A DNA stretch of 64,000 nucleotides from Variovorax davisae (GTDB lineage: Bacteria; Pseudomonadota; Gammaproteobacteria; Burkholderiales; Burkholderiaceae_C), in contig NZ_JASZYS010000001.1 in NCBI RefSeq assembly GCF_030316845.1, forward strand, positions 682,001-746,000. The letters run 5' to 3'. The notes beneath the pieces were generated by a model. That model saw only the letters and a program-made list of their open reading frames with translations. It was not told the DNA's origin and ran no database searches. Positions within the stretch are counted from its first letter, which is position 1. Every line of letters starts with the position of its first letter. Positions 56,391 to 63,532 of the stretch are shown here, piece by piece. Both the position numbers and the translations under genes were made by a program.

Positions 56391-57707
56391 ATGAAAAAGC
56401 CGTTGCAAGACTTCCCCCCAACCCCTTCTTCATCGTTCTTCGCACGCCGCGCCTTGGTCGCGGCCCTCGCTGCCACCCCCGTGATTCCCGCCCTGGCCCA
56501 GTTCCGGGTCGAGGTCTCGGGCGTCGGCGTGACGCAGTTGCCGATCGCGATCGCGCCCTTCAAGGGCGAGGAGTCCTCGCCGCAGAAGATCTCGGCGATC
56601 GTGCTGGCCGACCTCGAGCGCAGCGGGCAGTTCCGCGGCGTCGACGCGTCCGGCCAGGCCCTCGATGAAAGCTCCCGCCCCGACCTCAGCTTGTGGCGCC
56701 AGCGCACTGCCGATTCGCTCGCGGTCGGCAGCGTGACGCGCTTGGCCGATGGTCGCTTCGACGTCCGCTTCCGCCTCTGGGACGTGGTGCGCGGGCAAGA
56801 CCTGGGCGGCCAGAGCTACACCGTGCCCCAGGGCGACCTGCGGCTGGCCTCGCACCGCATCGCCGACTACATCTACGAGAAGCTCACGGGCGAGAAGGGC
56901 ATCTTCTCGACCCGCATCGCCTACGTCACCAAGGGCGGCACCCGCTACACGCTGTGGGTGGCCGACGCCGACGGCGAGAACGCGCAGGCGGCGCTGGCCA
57001 GCCCCGAGCCGATCATTTCGCCGCGCTGGTCGTCCAACGGCAGCCAGCTCGCCTACGTGTCCTTCGAGTCGCGCAAGCCGGTGGTGTACGTCCACAACGT
57101 CGCCAGCGGCCAGCGCCGGCTGGTGGCCAACTTCCGCGGCTCCAACAGCGCGCCGGCCTGGGCGCCGGACGGCAGCACGCTGGCCGTCACCCTGAGCCGC
57201 GACGGCGGCTCGCAGCTCTACACCATCTCGTCCAGCGGCGGCGAGCCGCGCCGTCTCACGCAGAGCAACAGCATCGACACCGAGCCGGTGTTCTCGGCCG
57301 ACGGCGGCACGATCTACTTCGTCAGCGACCGCGGCGGTGCGCCGCAGATCTACAAGATGGGCGCCGGCGGCGGCAACCCGACCCGGGTCACGTTCAGCGG
57401 CACCTACAACATTTCTCCGTCGATCAGCGGCGATGGCCGGTGGTTGGCCTACATCTCGCGCGTCGGCGGGGCGTTCAAACTCCACGTGATGGAGTTGGCG
57501 ACCGGCAACGTGCAGGCGATCACCGACACCACCGCCGACGAGCGCCCGAGTTTCGCGCCGAACAGCAAATTGATCGTCTACGCCACCAAGCTGCAGGGCC
57601 GCGAGGCGCTGATGACCACGACCCTGGACGGCAAGATCAAGGCGCGGTTGGCGGGGCAGGCGGGAGACATCCGGGAACCGGACTGGGGTCCGTTTCAAAA
57701 GCAATGA
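56391..57707 (+). CDS. tolB: Tol-Pal system beta-propeller protein TolB
   Basis: Periplasmic protein of the Tol-Pal envelope system, which links inner membrane, peptidoglycan and outer membrane during division. The 438-residue protein has a signal peptide with a long N region (ARRALVAALAATPVIPALA, cut near residue 36). An N-terminal alpha/beta domain (about 37-165) precedes a six-bladed beta-propeller of repeated SPRWSxxGxxLAYVS-like units (PAWAPDGSTLAVT, EPVFSADGGTIYFVS, SISGDGRWLAYIS). pal and cpoB follow closely. tolQ, tolR and tolA are not upstream; msbA is there instead. Confidence 0.96.
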   Translation: MKKPLQDFPPTPSSSFFARRALVAALAATPVIPALAQFRVEVSGVGVTQLPIAIAPFKGEESSPQKISAIVLADLERSGQFRGVDASGQALDESSRPDLSLWRQRTADSLAVGSVTRLADGRFDVRFRLWDVVRGQDLGGQSYTVPQGDLRLASHRIADYIYEKLTGEKGIFSTRIAYVTKGGTRYTLWVADADGENAQAALASPEPIISPRWSSNGSQLAYVSFESRKPVVYVHNVASGQRRLVANFRGSNSAPAWAPDGSTLAVTLSRDGGSQLYTISSSGGEPRRLTQSNSIDTEPVFSADGGTIYFVSDRGGAPQIYKMGAGGGNPTRVTFSGTYNISPSISGDGRWLAYISRVGGAFKLHVMELATGNVQAITDTTADERPSFAPNSKLIVYATKLQGREALMTTTLDGKIKARLAGQAGDIREPDWGPFQKQ

Positions 57708-57728
57708 TTAACTTGAGGAGTCCGAAGA

Positions 57729-58241
57729 ATGTTTAAACGTACGATTTATTCGCTGGCCATCGTGGCCCTGATCGCTGGCTGCTCGTCCGGCACCAAGCTG
57801 AACGACACCCCGGTGGTGGACCGCGGCGCTGCGGGCCAGGGCGGCGGCGCTGCCAGCGGCGTGGCGCCGGTCACCATCGACCCGAATGCGCAGAACGCGC
57901 AAGGCCCGGTCGGCGTGGCACGGATCATCTATTTCGACTTCGACAGCTACACGGTCAAGCCCGAGTTCCAGCAATTGATCGACGGCCACGCGCGCTTCCT
58001 GAAGGCCAATCCGAACCGCCGCGTGTCGATCGAAGGACACACCGACGAACGCGGCGGCCGCGAGTACAACCTCGCCTTGGGCCAGAAGCGCTCCGAGGCC
58101 GTGCGCCGGGCACTGGTCCTGGTCGGTGTCAGCGACGCCCAGATCGAAGCCGTGAGCTTCGGCAAGGAAAAGCCGGCAGCCCAGGGCAGCGGTGAGGACG
58201 CCTGGGCGCAAAACCGCCGCGCCGAGATCACGTACCGTTGA
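57729..58241 (+). CDS. pal: Peptidoglycan-associated lipoprotein Pal
   Basis: Outer-membrane lipoprotein that grips peptidoglycan and binds TolB. The 170-residue protein has a lipobox LIAGC with C18 and a Gly/Ala-rich linker (about 30-50). The OmpA-like domain (about 60-170) has IYFDFDSYTVKPEF, IEGHTDERGGREYNLALGQKR (diaminopimelate-binding Asp and Arg) and AQNRRAEITYR at the C terminus. It lies 21 bases after tolB with GAGGAG upstream of the ATG. The stop overlaps the cpoB start by one base. Confidence 0.97.
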   Translation: MFKRTIYSLAIVALIAGCSSGTKLNDTPVVDRGAAGQGGGAASGVAPVTIDPNAQNAQGPVGVARIIYFDFDSYTVKPEFQQLIDGHARFLKANPNRRVSIEGHTDERGGREYNLALGQKRSEAVRRALVLVGVSDAQIEAVSFGKEKPAAQGSGEDAWAQNRRAEITYR

Positions 58242-58993
58242 TGATGCGCGGCCTTACTTTGCGAGGCGCGGCCCTCGCAGCCGCGTTGCTGTGCGCTTCG
58301 CTGGGGGCGCAGGCCGCGCTGTTCGAGGACGACGAGGCGCGGCGCGCCATCCTGGACCTGCGCCAGCGGGTCGAGACCATGCGCCAGCAGGCCGAGCAGC
58401 GGCAAAGCGAGGAAAGCGCGCAGTTGCGCCGCAGCATGCTCGATCTGCAGAACCAGATCGAGCAGATGCGCGGCGACCTGGCGCGCATGACCGGCCAGAA
58501 CGAGCAGCTCACGAAGACCGTCACCGATCTTCAGCAGCGCCAGACCGACGCCGACACCCGGGCCAAGAGCAACGAGCCGTCGAAGGTGGCCGTCGACGGT
58601 CGCGAGTTCAACGCCGATCCGAAGGAGAAGGCCGACTTCGACGCGGCGCTCGGCATCTTCCGCGCCGGCCAGTTCGCGCAGGCGCAGACCGCGTTCGCCG
58701 ATTTCGTGAAGCGTTATCCGCAGAGCGGCTACAACGCCTCGGCGCTGTTCTGGCTCGGCAACGCGCAGTACGCGACGCGCAACTACAACGAAGCCATCGC
58801 CAATTTCAGGTCGATGCTGTCGCTGGCGCCGGACCATGCCAAGGCCCCCGAGGCCGTGCTGTCGATCGCGAACTGCCAGATCGAGTTGAAAGACACGAAG
58901 GCCGCACGCCGCACGCTCGAGGACCTGACCAAGGCCTATCCGCAGTCGGAGGCAGCGCAGGCTGGCCGCGAGCGGCTGTCGCGCCTGCGCTAG
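58241..58993 (+). CDS. cpoB: Tol-Pal system protein YbgF/CpoB
   Basis: Periplasmic partner of TolA that coordinates outer-membrane constriction with peptidoglycan synthesis by PBP1B. The 250-residue product has a signal peptide (about 1-25, ending LGAQA) and an N-terminal trimerising coiled coil (about 32-105, rich in Gln, Glu and Arg). Three TPR-like repeats form the C-terminal half (FDAALGIFRAGQFAQAQTAFADFVKRYP, then SALFWLGNAQYATRNYNEAIANFRSML). ATG at 58241 overlaps the pal stop (TGATG); a TTG three bases earlier is also in frame. Confidence 0.93.
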   Translation: MMRGLTLRGAALAAALLCASLGAQAALFEDDEARRAILDLRQRVETMRQQAEQRQSEESAQLRRSMLDLQNQIEQMRGDLARMTGQNEQLTKTVTDLQQRQTDADTRAKSNEPSKVAVDGREFNADPKEKADFDAALGIFRAGQFAQAQTAFADFVKRYPQSGYNASALFWLGNAQYATRNYNEAIANFRSMLSLAPDHAKAPEAVLSIANCQIELKDTKAARRTLEDLTKAYPQSEAAQAGRERLSRLR

Positions 58994-58997
58994 CCCT

Positions 58998-59807
58998 TTG
59001 AGCACCGAGAGCCCCGTCGCCGCCGCCGACGACGCCGACCTGGCCCGCCGTTTCGGCGGGCTGGAGCGCTTGTACGGCGTGACCGGCGCGGCGCGGATTC
59101 GCGAGGCGCACGTGCTGGTGGCGGGCATCGGCGGCGTGGGCTCGTGGGCCGTCGAAGCGTTGGCGCGCAGCGGGGTCGGGCGGCTGAGCCTGGTCGACCT
59201 CGATCACATCGCCGAATCCAACATCAACCGCCAGATCCACGCGCTCGATTCGACCGTGGGCCAGGCCAAGGTGGAGGCCATGCGCGATCGCATCGCCCAC
59301 ATCAATCCGGCCTGCCGGGTGCTGGCCATCGACGAGTTCGTCGAGCCTGACAACTGGCAGTCCCTGCTGGCCGGCGCCGAAGGCGCGAACGGGCCGGTGA
59401 CCGCGGTTCTCGATGCCTGCGACCAGGTGAAGGCCAAGCTTGCGATGGCCGCATGGGCGCGCGGCGCCCGCGCAGGCTTCATCACCGTCGGTGCCGCCGG
59501 CGGCAAGCGCCTGGCGCACCGGGTCGAGATCGACGACCTCGCCCTGGTCACGCACGACCCCTTGCTGGCGCAGCTTCGCCAGCGACTGCGCAAGGCGCAT
59601 GGAGCGCCGCGCGAAGGCCGCAAGATCGGCGTCGCCTGCGTCTTCAGCCGCGAGAGCGTGGCACCGCCGGACGCCTCCTGCGCGATCGAGGGCGACGGTT
59701 CGCTCAACTGCCACGGCTACGGATCGGTGGTGGCGGTGACGGCCACCTTCGGGCAATGTGCGGCAGGGTGGGTGCTCGACCGAATCGCCCGAAATGACAC
59801 GCTATAA
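58998..59807 (+). CDS. tcdA: tRNA threonylcarbamoyladenosine dehydratase TcdA
   Basis: E1-like enzyme that uses ATP to convert t6A at position 37 of tRNAs to cyclic ct6A. The 269-residue protein has the nucleotide-binding HVLVAGIGGVGSWAVEALARSG (about 34-55), LVDLDHIAESNINRQIHAL (Arg finger region) and the late GVACVFSRE segment. It begins at a TTG, four bases after the cpoB stop, since no in-frame ATG precedes the domain. A tRNA-Lys, a decoder with position-37 t6A, lies directly downstream, but that is probably coincidence. Confidence 0.93.
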   Translation: MSTESPVAAADDADLARRFGGLERLYGVTGAARIREAHVLVAGIGGVGSWAVEALARSGVGRLSLVDLDHIAESNINRQIHALDSTVGQAKVEAMRDRIAHINPACRVLAIDEFVEPDNWQSLLAGAEGANGPVTAVLDACDQVKAKLAMAAWARGARAGFITVGAAGGKRLAHRVEIDDLALVTHDPLLAQLRQRLRKAHGAPREGRKIGVACVFSRESVAPPDASCAIEGDGSLNCHGYGSVVAVTATFGQCAAGWVLDRIARNDTL

Positions 59808-59808
59808 T
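59803..59808 (+). promoter_or_regulatory. Candidate -10 box for tRNA-Lys
   Basis: TATAAT sits at the end of tcdA, 44 bases before the mature tRNA 5' end, a usual distance for a tRNA promoter. The -35 element is not clear. Confidence 0.5.
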
Positions 59809-59852
59809 TTCAGGCTTTGCCGGATTCGACACCGGCGGAGAAAAGGGGTATC

Positions 59853-59928
59853 GGGACGTTAGCTCAGTTGGTAGAGCAGCGGACTTTTAATCCGTTGGTC
59901 ACTGGTTCGAATCCAGTACGTCCTACCA
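59853..59928 (+). tRNA. tRNA-Lys (anticodon TTT)
   Basis: A complete cloverleaf of 76 bases: acceptor GGGACGT pairing with ACGTCCT, D-arm AGCTCAGTTGGTAGAGCA, anticodon loop CTTTTAA with TTT at 59886-59888. The T-arm contains GGTTCGAATCC, and CCA is encoded. It decodes AAA and AAG. A tyrosine integrase gene lies 80 bases after its 3' end, so the tRNA 3' part is the likely attachment site of the adjoining element. Confidence 0.97.
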
Positions 59929-60008
59929 GATACCCCGCGCGGACATTGGATTCCTTGCTACAAAAAACGTAGCGCGCGAAAGCCTCCGGCGCTGATTTGG
60001 GTAATGTT

Positions 60009-61259
60009 TCACTCGGCGACAGTTTCCGACGCTGCCGCCGCAGCCGGCGCAGGGCTTGCAGCCGCCGCGCTGCCCGCCGCCATGAGGGCCTGCATCCGCT
60101 CCATCGCGAGATCGATCTCCGCGTCTCTTGTGTGCGTGTAACGCATCACCATCGAGAGCGTCTTGTGGCCGCTCATCTTCTGAACCACCTGGAGATCGGC
60201 GCCTGACTTCACGAAAGCGGTGATTGCCGTATGCCTTAACGAATGGCGCACCAGCTTGTGCCCGATCTCCTCCTCGGTCAGCCCGGCCGCCTTGATCACG
60301 CGCGGCCAAACGCTGGCGATGGACATGCGCCGGCCCTCTTTTGACTTCGGCGTGCCATCGCGCTTGAGGGCGCTCGGGAAAAGCCAATCCGTGCGCTTGA
60401 GGCCTCGGCGCTTGATCCGGTCTTGCAGGTGCTCGACGAGGATGGGCGGCATCGGCTGCTCGCGCGCCCCCGCCTTCGCCTCATGGATCGAGATCCGCAA
60501 GCGGTCGAAGTCGATATCCCCCACCTTGATGCGCAAGACTTCCGAGAGCCGCGCCGAGGTATTGGCCGCGACCATCACGAACGTGTGAATGTCGGCGTCC
60601 GGATCGAGCCGGGCTGCTTCCAGCAGCTTGGCGGTCTGGATCGCGTTCAGGGCGCCGCGCGTCCCGTCCGCCTCCTTGGTCGGCTTGGCGGCCAGGGCGT
60701 GCGGCGGTATCAGCTTCCAGCGAACGCCCGAGTTGAGCGCATGCCGCAGCGTGGAAAGCTCGCGGTTGACGGTCGCGTCAGTCGTCAGCCGCTCGCGGTG
60801 GAGTACCTTTTCGGCCCGCCGCTTCTTGCGATAGCCGCCGAATGCGTGCTCATCGATGCTCGCGGCGGGGAGGGCGCCCAAATGCGGCAGCAGGTGAAGC
60901 TCGAAGTGCGCCCGCTTTATCCCTACGTTCTTGCCGTCGCCCGCCTCAAGGCGCCCGAGGTAGATCTCGGCCAGTTCCGAGAGCAGGAGGCCGGTTTTCC
61001 GCGCGACTGGCAATTGCAGCGCGCCCTCCCGGGCCCGGCTGCGCAGGCTCGCCAGGACGGCCCGGGCATCGTCCAGCGTGAAGCCCTCGGACTCGAAGCC
61101 GATGGCGCGCGAGACGCGCTCCCGGTTGATCTGCGTCGCGATCTTGAATCTCAGGTCGCCCGACTTCAGGCGCTCGATGGTCAAGCCCTCGCCGCTGAGC
61201 GATTGGCCCGGCTCCAGCGCCTTGAGGGCCTTTACTGAAAGGGCGGCGTTTTTCTTCAT
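60009..61259 (-). CDS. Tyrosine-type site-specific integrase
   Basis: Recombinase expected to insert and excise the element at the tRNA-Lys gene. The 416-residue protein has an N-terminal DUF4102-like arm-binding part, a SAM-like core-binding domain (about 105-200) and the catalytic domain (about 215-390). Catalytic residues are visible: Arg in TSARLSEVLR, HSLRHTAITAF (HxxR), GHKTLSMVMRYTH (His and the nucleophilic Tyr), with a central Lys in HEAKAG. The C terminus is an Ala/Pro-rich tail. ATG at 61259 overlaps the upstream gene's stop by four bases, so its translation depends on that gene. Confidence 0.93.
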   Translation of the reverse strand: MKKNAALSVKALKALEPGQSLSGEGLTIERLKSGDLRFKIATQINRERVSRAIGFESEGFTLDDARAVLASLRSRAREGALQLPVARKTGLLLSELAEIYLGRLEAGDGKNVGIKRAHFELHLLPHLGALPAASIDEHAFGGYRKKRRAEKVLHRERLTTDATVNRELSTLRHALNSGVRWKLIPPHALAAKPTKEADGTRGALNAIQTAKLLEAARLDPDADIHTFVMVAANTSARLSEVLRIKVGDIDFDRLRISIHEAKAGAREQPMPPILVEHLQDRIKRRGLKRTDWLFPSALKRDGTPKSKEGRRMSIASVWPRVIKAAGLTEEEIGHKLVRHSLRHTAITAFVKSGADLQVVQKMSGHKTLSMVMRYTHTRDAEIDLAMERMQALMAAGSAAAASPAPAAAAASETVAE

Positions 61260-62014
61260 CGATCTTTCCCCACGATCTCTTTCGCTGCCTGTCGAATCGC
61301 GGCGGTTAAGGCATCGAGGAATGCCTCGGGCGGTACGCCTTTCGCTGCGGCCTCCTCCATCGCCTTCATTGCATCGGCCCGATACTCTTCGAATTGGGCG
61401 GGCCAGAGCGGGGCCGTGCGCAGGCTCTCGGCCGCGCGAGCCGCGCAGGCCGCGAGGGCAGTGCGGTCGATGTGCTTCGGGCCAATCGTCGCGTGAATCG
61501 CGTCCCACTCTTCGAGGGCGGCGTCGGCTAGCTGCTCGCGACTGAGCGGCCTACCGGCCTTCGCGGCAGCGGATTTCATAAAGGATCGCAGGGCGTCCGC
61601 CTGCATGCGCTCCCCGCCGGTAGGAATGGCCTGCTCTGGCAGTAGCTGCGCGCGATTCACCGTGCGCCGCCTCGCATCCTCGGCCCACTCGCCGAGCACG
61701 AAATCCAGCGCATTCGTCTGGCTACCCGGAAAGGGAAGGAAATCCGGGAGCATCGTCTTCACGCAATCGCGCGCGAGCAAATAGTTCACGTATTCGGAGA
61801 GGGAGGGAAGCCCGTGTGCCGTCATGGCCAGCGCTGAAGCTTCTCGCAGCAGGGGGCCGACGCGGATCGAGACAGTCTCCGCCGCGCCGCCGAGCTTTGC
61901 GGCGCGAATGGCCCGGCGCTCGTCGGGCGTGAGGTCGTCGTCTTGAGCGATGGGCTTTTTCTTGCGGCTCGCTCGCGGCTTGGGATCCGGGTTTGTACCT
62001 GCTCTGTTGGTCAT
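61256..62014 (-). CDS. Hypothetical element protein with a ribbon-helix-helix-like segment
   Basis: A 252-residue protein that I do not recognise as a named family. The N terminus is basic (NPDPKPRASRKKKPI), and residues about 43-85 read as strand (AETVSIRV), helix (PLLREASALAMTAHGL), turn and helix (SLSEYVNYLLARD). This is the layout of an RHH DNA-binding domain. The rest is Ala-rich and helical. It overlaps the integrase start (ATGA), so the two are made together, and it is divergent from the AlpA-like gene with palindromes between them. A role as repressor or directionality factor is inferred from context. Confidence 0.7.
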   Translation of the reverse strand: MTNRAGTNPDPKPRASRKKKPIAQDDDLTPDERRAIRAAKLGGAAETVSIRVGPLLREASALAMTAHGLPSLSEYVNYLLARDCVKTMLPDFLPFPGSQTNALDFVLGEWAEDARRRTVNRAQLLPEQAIPTGGERMQADALRSFMKSAAAKAGRPLSREQLADAALEEWDAIHATIGPKHIDRTALAACAARAAESLRTAPLWPAQFEEYRADAMKAMEEAAAKGVPPEAFLDALTAAIRQAAKEIVGKDR

Positions 62015-62019
62015 CTGAT

Positions 62020-62083
62020 ATCGCAATTTATGGCTGCATATGCCGCCAAGGCGCACTCTAACATAGACCAGGAAAATTGCGAT
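62020..62083. repeat. Inverted repeat pair ATCGCAATTT / AAATTGCGAT in the divergent regulator region
   Basis: ATCGCAATTT at 62020-62029 and its exact complement AAATTGCGAT at 62074-62083 flank the gap next to the RHH-like gene start. They could be two half-sites of an operator read by either regulator. A TTGCGATGG copy recurs at the AlpA-like start (62135-62143). Confidence 0.5.
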
Positions 62084-62093
62084 AGCATGGCAT

Positions 62094-62117
62094 AACGCAA
62101 TGTAAACGCATTGCGTT
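62094..62117. promoter_or_regulatory. Palindromic operator candidate AACGCAATG-N6-CATTGCGTT
   Basis: Nine-base perfect half-sites (62094-62102 and 62109-62117) separated by TAAACG. They share the TTGCG core with the nearby inverted repeats and lie 25 bases before the AlpA-like start. It is probably the binding site controlling the divergent pair. Confidence 0.55.
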
Positions 62118-62141
62118 AACAGATGCCGAAGGAGAGTTGCG

Positions 62142-62486
62142 ATGGCAATCGATCTGGACAAGATGCAGGCCGAAATCGAGCAGCGTCGGCGCGTCGCGGA
62201 AATGTTCGCCGGCCTCCCGCCGATGACCCTGCTCAACACAACGCAAGCCGCTGCGTATCTGGGTCTCCGGCCGCAGACGCTGGCGCAGTGGCGGTGCGAG
62301 GGGATCGGGCCGACCCACAGCGGCGGCAGGCCGCTCCATTACTCCGTTGCGGCGCTGGACGCCTTTGCGGCCGCGCGCCGGAAGGCGGCCGAAACCCCGG
62401 GCGCAGCCAGTGCGCGGCAGGCGCAGGCCCTGCGCCGGGTTAGTGCTCCTGCTGGGCATGGGCGCAAGGCATCGCCAGCAACGTAA
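62142..62486 (+). CDS. AlpA/excisionase-type helix-turn-helix protein
   Basis: A 114-residue DNA-binding protein. The middle part has the MerR-like winged helix of excisionases and AlpA regulators: LLNTTQAAAYLGLRPQTLAQWRCEG (about 30-54), then GRPLHYSVAALDAFAAARR. The N-terminal 20 residues form a charged helix, and the C-terminal 30 are Ala/Arg-rich. GGAG lies about nine bases before the ATG. It faces the integrase/RHH pair across about 127 bases full of palindromes. It may drive integrase expression or act in excision. Confidence 0.85.
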   Translation: MAIDLDKMQAEIEQRRRVAEMFAGLPPMTLLNTTQAAAYLGLRPQTLAQWRCEGIGPTHSGGRPLHYSVAALDAFAAARRKAAETPGAASARQAQALRRVSAPAGHGRKASPAT

Positions 62487-62490
62487 AAAA

Positions 62491-62520
62491 AGGCCGGTAG
62501 CGGTTGCGCGCTGCCGGCCC
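62491..62520 (-). terminator. GC-rich hairpin after the AlpA-like gene
   Basis: GGCCGGTAGCG pairs with CGCTGCCGGCC with one mismatch. The A run at 62484-62491 gives a T tract when read on the minus strand, so it looks like a terminator for minus-strand transcription. On the plus strand no T run follows, so it may only weakly stop the AlpA transcript. Confidence 0.5.
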
Positions 62521-62601
62521 TCGGGCTTTCCACGGGGGCGCGGAAAACACCCGAAGGGTAACGGTTCCGGGCGCGGCAGGCGACCGGCCATGGAGAATTC
62601 C

Positions 62602-62880
62602 ATGGCAACTGCATCCGTGATTCCAATTCAGCGCCAGCGCGTCTTCGCGCTCGGCCGGTATCGGCTTTTTGTAGTCGATCTTGGGTTCGCCGCCGAGTAC
62701 GCCGGGTCAAGTCTGAGGCCGCGCGCCTTCACGATTCACTGGACGCCCGGGCCGCCCACGCCTGCTGAGCGCGAGGCAATGGACGGGGCGATTCGCCGCG
62801 CGGTGAGCGAAGCGCTGAGCGGGTTTTCGGCCGCGCTCGGCCATCAGGGTCGGCTGATGTTGCTCGGGGACCTGTTATGA
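62602..62880 (+). CDS. Small hypothetical element protein
   Basis: A 92-residue protein with no family I recognise. It is likely cytoplasmic, with a basic N-terminal part (IPIQRQRVFALGRYRLFVVDLG) and an Ala-rich helix near the C terminus (REAMDGAIRRAVSEALSGF). ATG at 62602 has GGAG seven bases upstream; an ATG at 62590 is in frame. Its stop overlaps the next start (ATGA), placing it at the head of a coupled run of four genes that leads to the RepA-like ATPase. Confidence 0.65.
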   Translation: MATASVIPIQRQRVFALGRYRLFVVDLGFAAEYAGSSLRPRAFTIHWTPGPPTPAEREAMDGAIRRAVSEALSGFSAALGHQGRLMLLGDLL

Positions 62881-63068
62881 GCGGTCCTGACGGCGACGCC
62901 GCCGAGTTCGCCCGCCTGCGCGCGGATCTCGCGCTGCTCGGCCATACGGTGGCCAGGATGCCGTCAGGCGGCTTTGTCGTCGCCCGCTGGGGGCTGAGCC
63001 GCTACTGCGCCGATCTGGCCGCCCTGCGGGCCTTCGCGGCCGTTGTCGGGGCGGAGGGCGCGCGATGA
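62877..63068 (+). CDS. Very small hypothetical element protein
   Basis: A 63-residue protein of unknown function. It has two Ala/Leu-rich helices around a short beta segment (RMPSGGFVVARWG). The reason to accept it is its four-base ATGA overlaps with both neighbours, which preserve an unbroken coupled operon. It has no signal peptide or membrane segment. Confidence 0.6.
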   Translation: MSGPDGDAAEFARLRADLALLGHTVARMPSGGFVVARWGLSRYCADLAALRAFAAVVGAEGAR

Positions 63069-63532
63069 GCTACGACCGCAGCCGCTTGCCCGACCCGGCG
63101 GCTTTCTACGTGGAACATCGCGGGCTCAAGCTGCTGCCCGGCAAGCTCTGGCGCAGCGGCGGCCCGTGCGAGTTCCATGGGGGCGGCCGCGACTGCATGC
63201 GAGTGAATGTGCGCACGGGCGCTTTCAAGTGCATGAACTGCGAGATCGGCGGCGGCGATGTGGTCGCCTATCTGATGGCCGTCGAGTGCATCGGCTTCAT
63301 CGAAGCGGCCAAGCAGTTGGGCGCATGGACGGATGACGGCAAGCCTGCGCCGAGGAACCCGATGCCTTTCAGCGCCCGCGATGCGCTTGCCGTCTGCGAC
63401 TTCGAAATCACGTTCGCGGCGATTGCCGCCGGCAACATGGCGCACGGCATCCCGCTCACCGACGCAGACCGGGCGCGCCTGCTGCTCTGCGCGAACCGCC
63501 TCTGTCGCGTTCATGAATGGATCGCCCGATGA
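63065..63532 (+). CDS. CHC2-type zinc-finger (primase-like) protein
   Basis: A 155-residue protein whose N-terminal 75 residues resemble the DnaG-type CHC2 zinc-binding domain. The visible pattern is PCEFHGGGRDCMRVN, then FKCMNCEIGGGDVVAYLM, giving Cys, His, Cys-x2-Cys ligands and the typical helix after the finger. No TOPRIM polymerase domain follows, so it is a stand-alone zinc-finger primase module or a single-strand DNA binder. The C-terminal half is helical and has no recognised family. It overlaps both neighbours by four bases and precedes a RepA-like ATPase, so a role in element replication is inferred. Confidence 0.8.
   Translation: MSYDRSRLPDPAAFYVEHRGLKLLPGKLWRSGGPCEFHGGGRDCMRVNVRTGAFKCMNCEIGGGDVVAYLMAVECIGFIEAAKQLGAWTDDGKPAPRNPMPFSARDALAVCDFEITFAAIAAGNMAHGIPLTDADRARLLLCANRLCRVHEWIAR

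Noticed and set aside
59957..59973. GCTAC-N7-GTAGC hairpin after tRNA-Lys as a terminator or attachment core
   Set aside because: The stem is only five base pairs, no T run follows, and without the right end of the element no attachment core can be defined.
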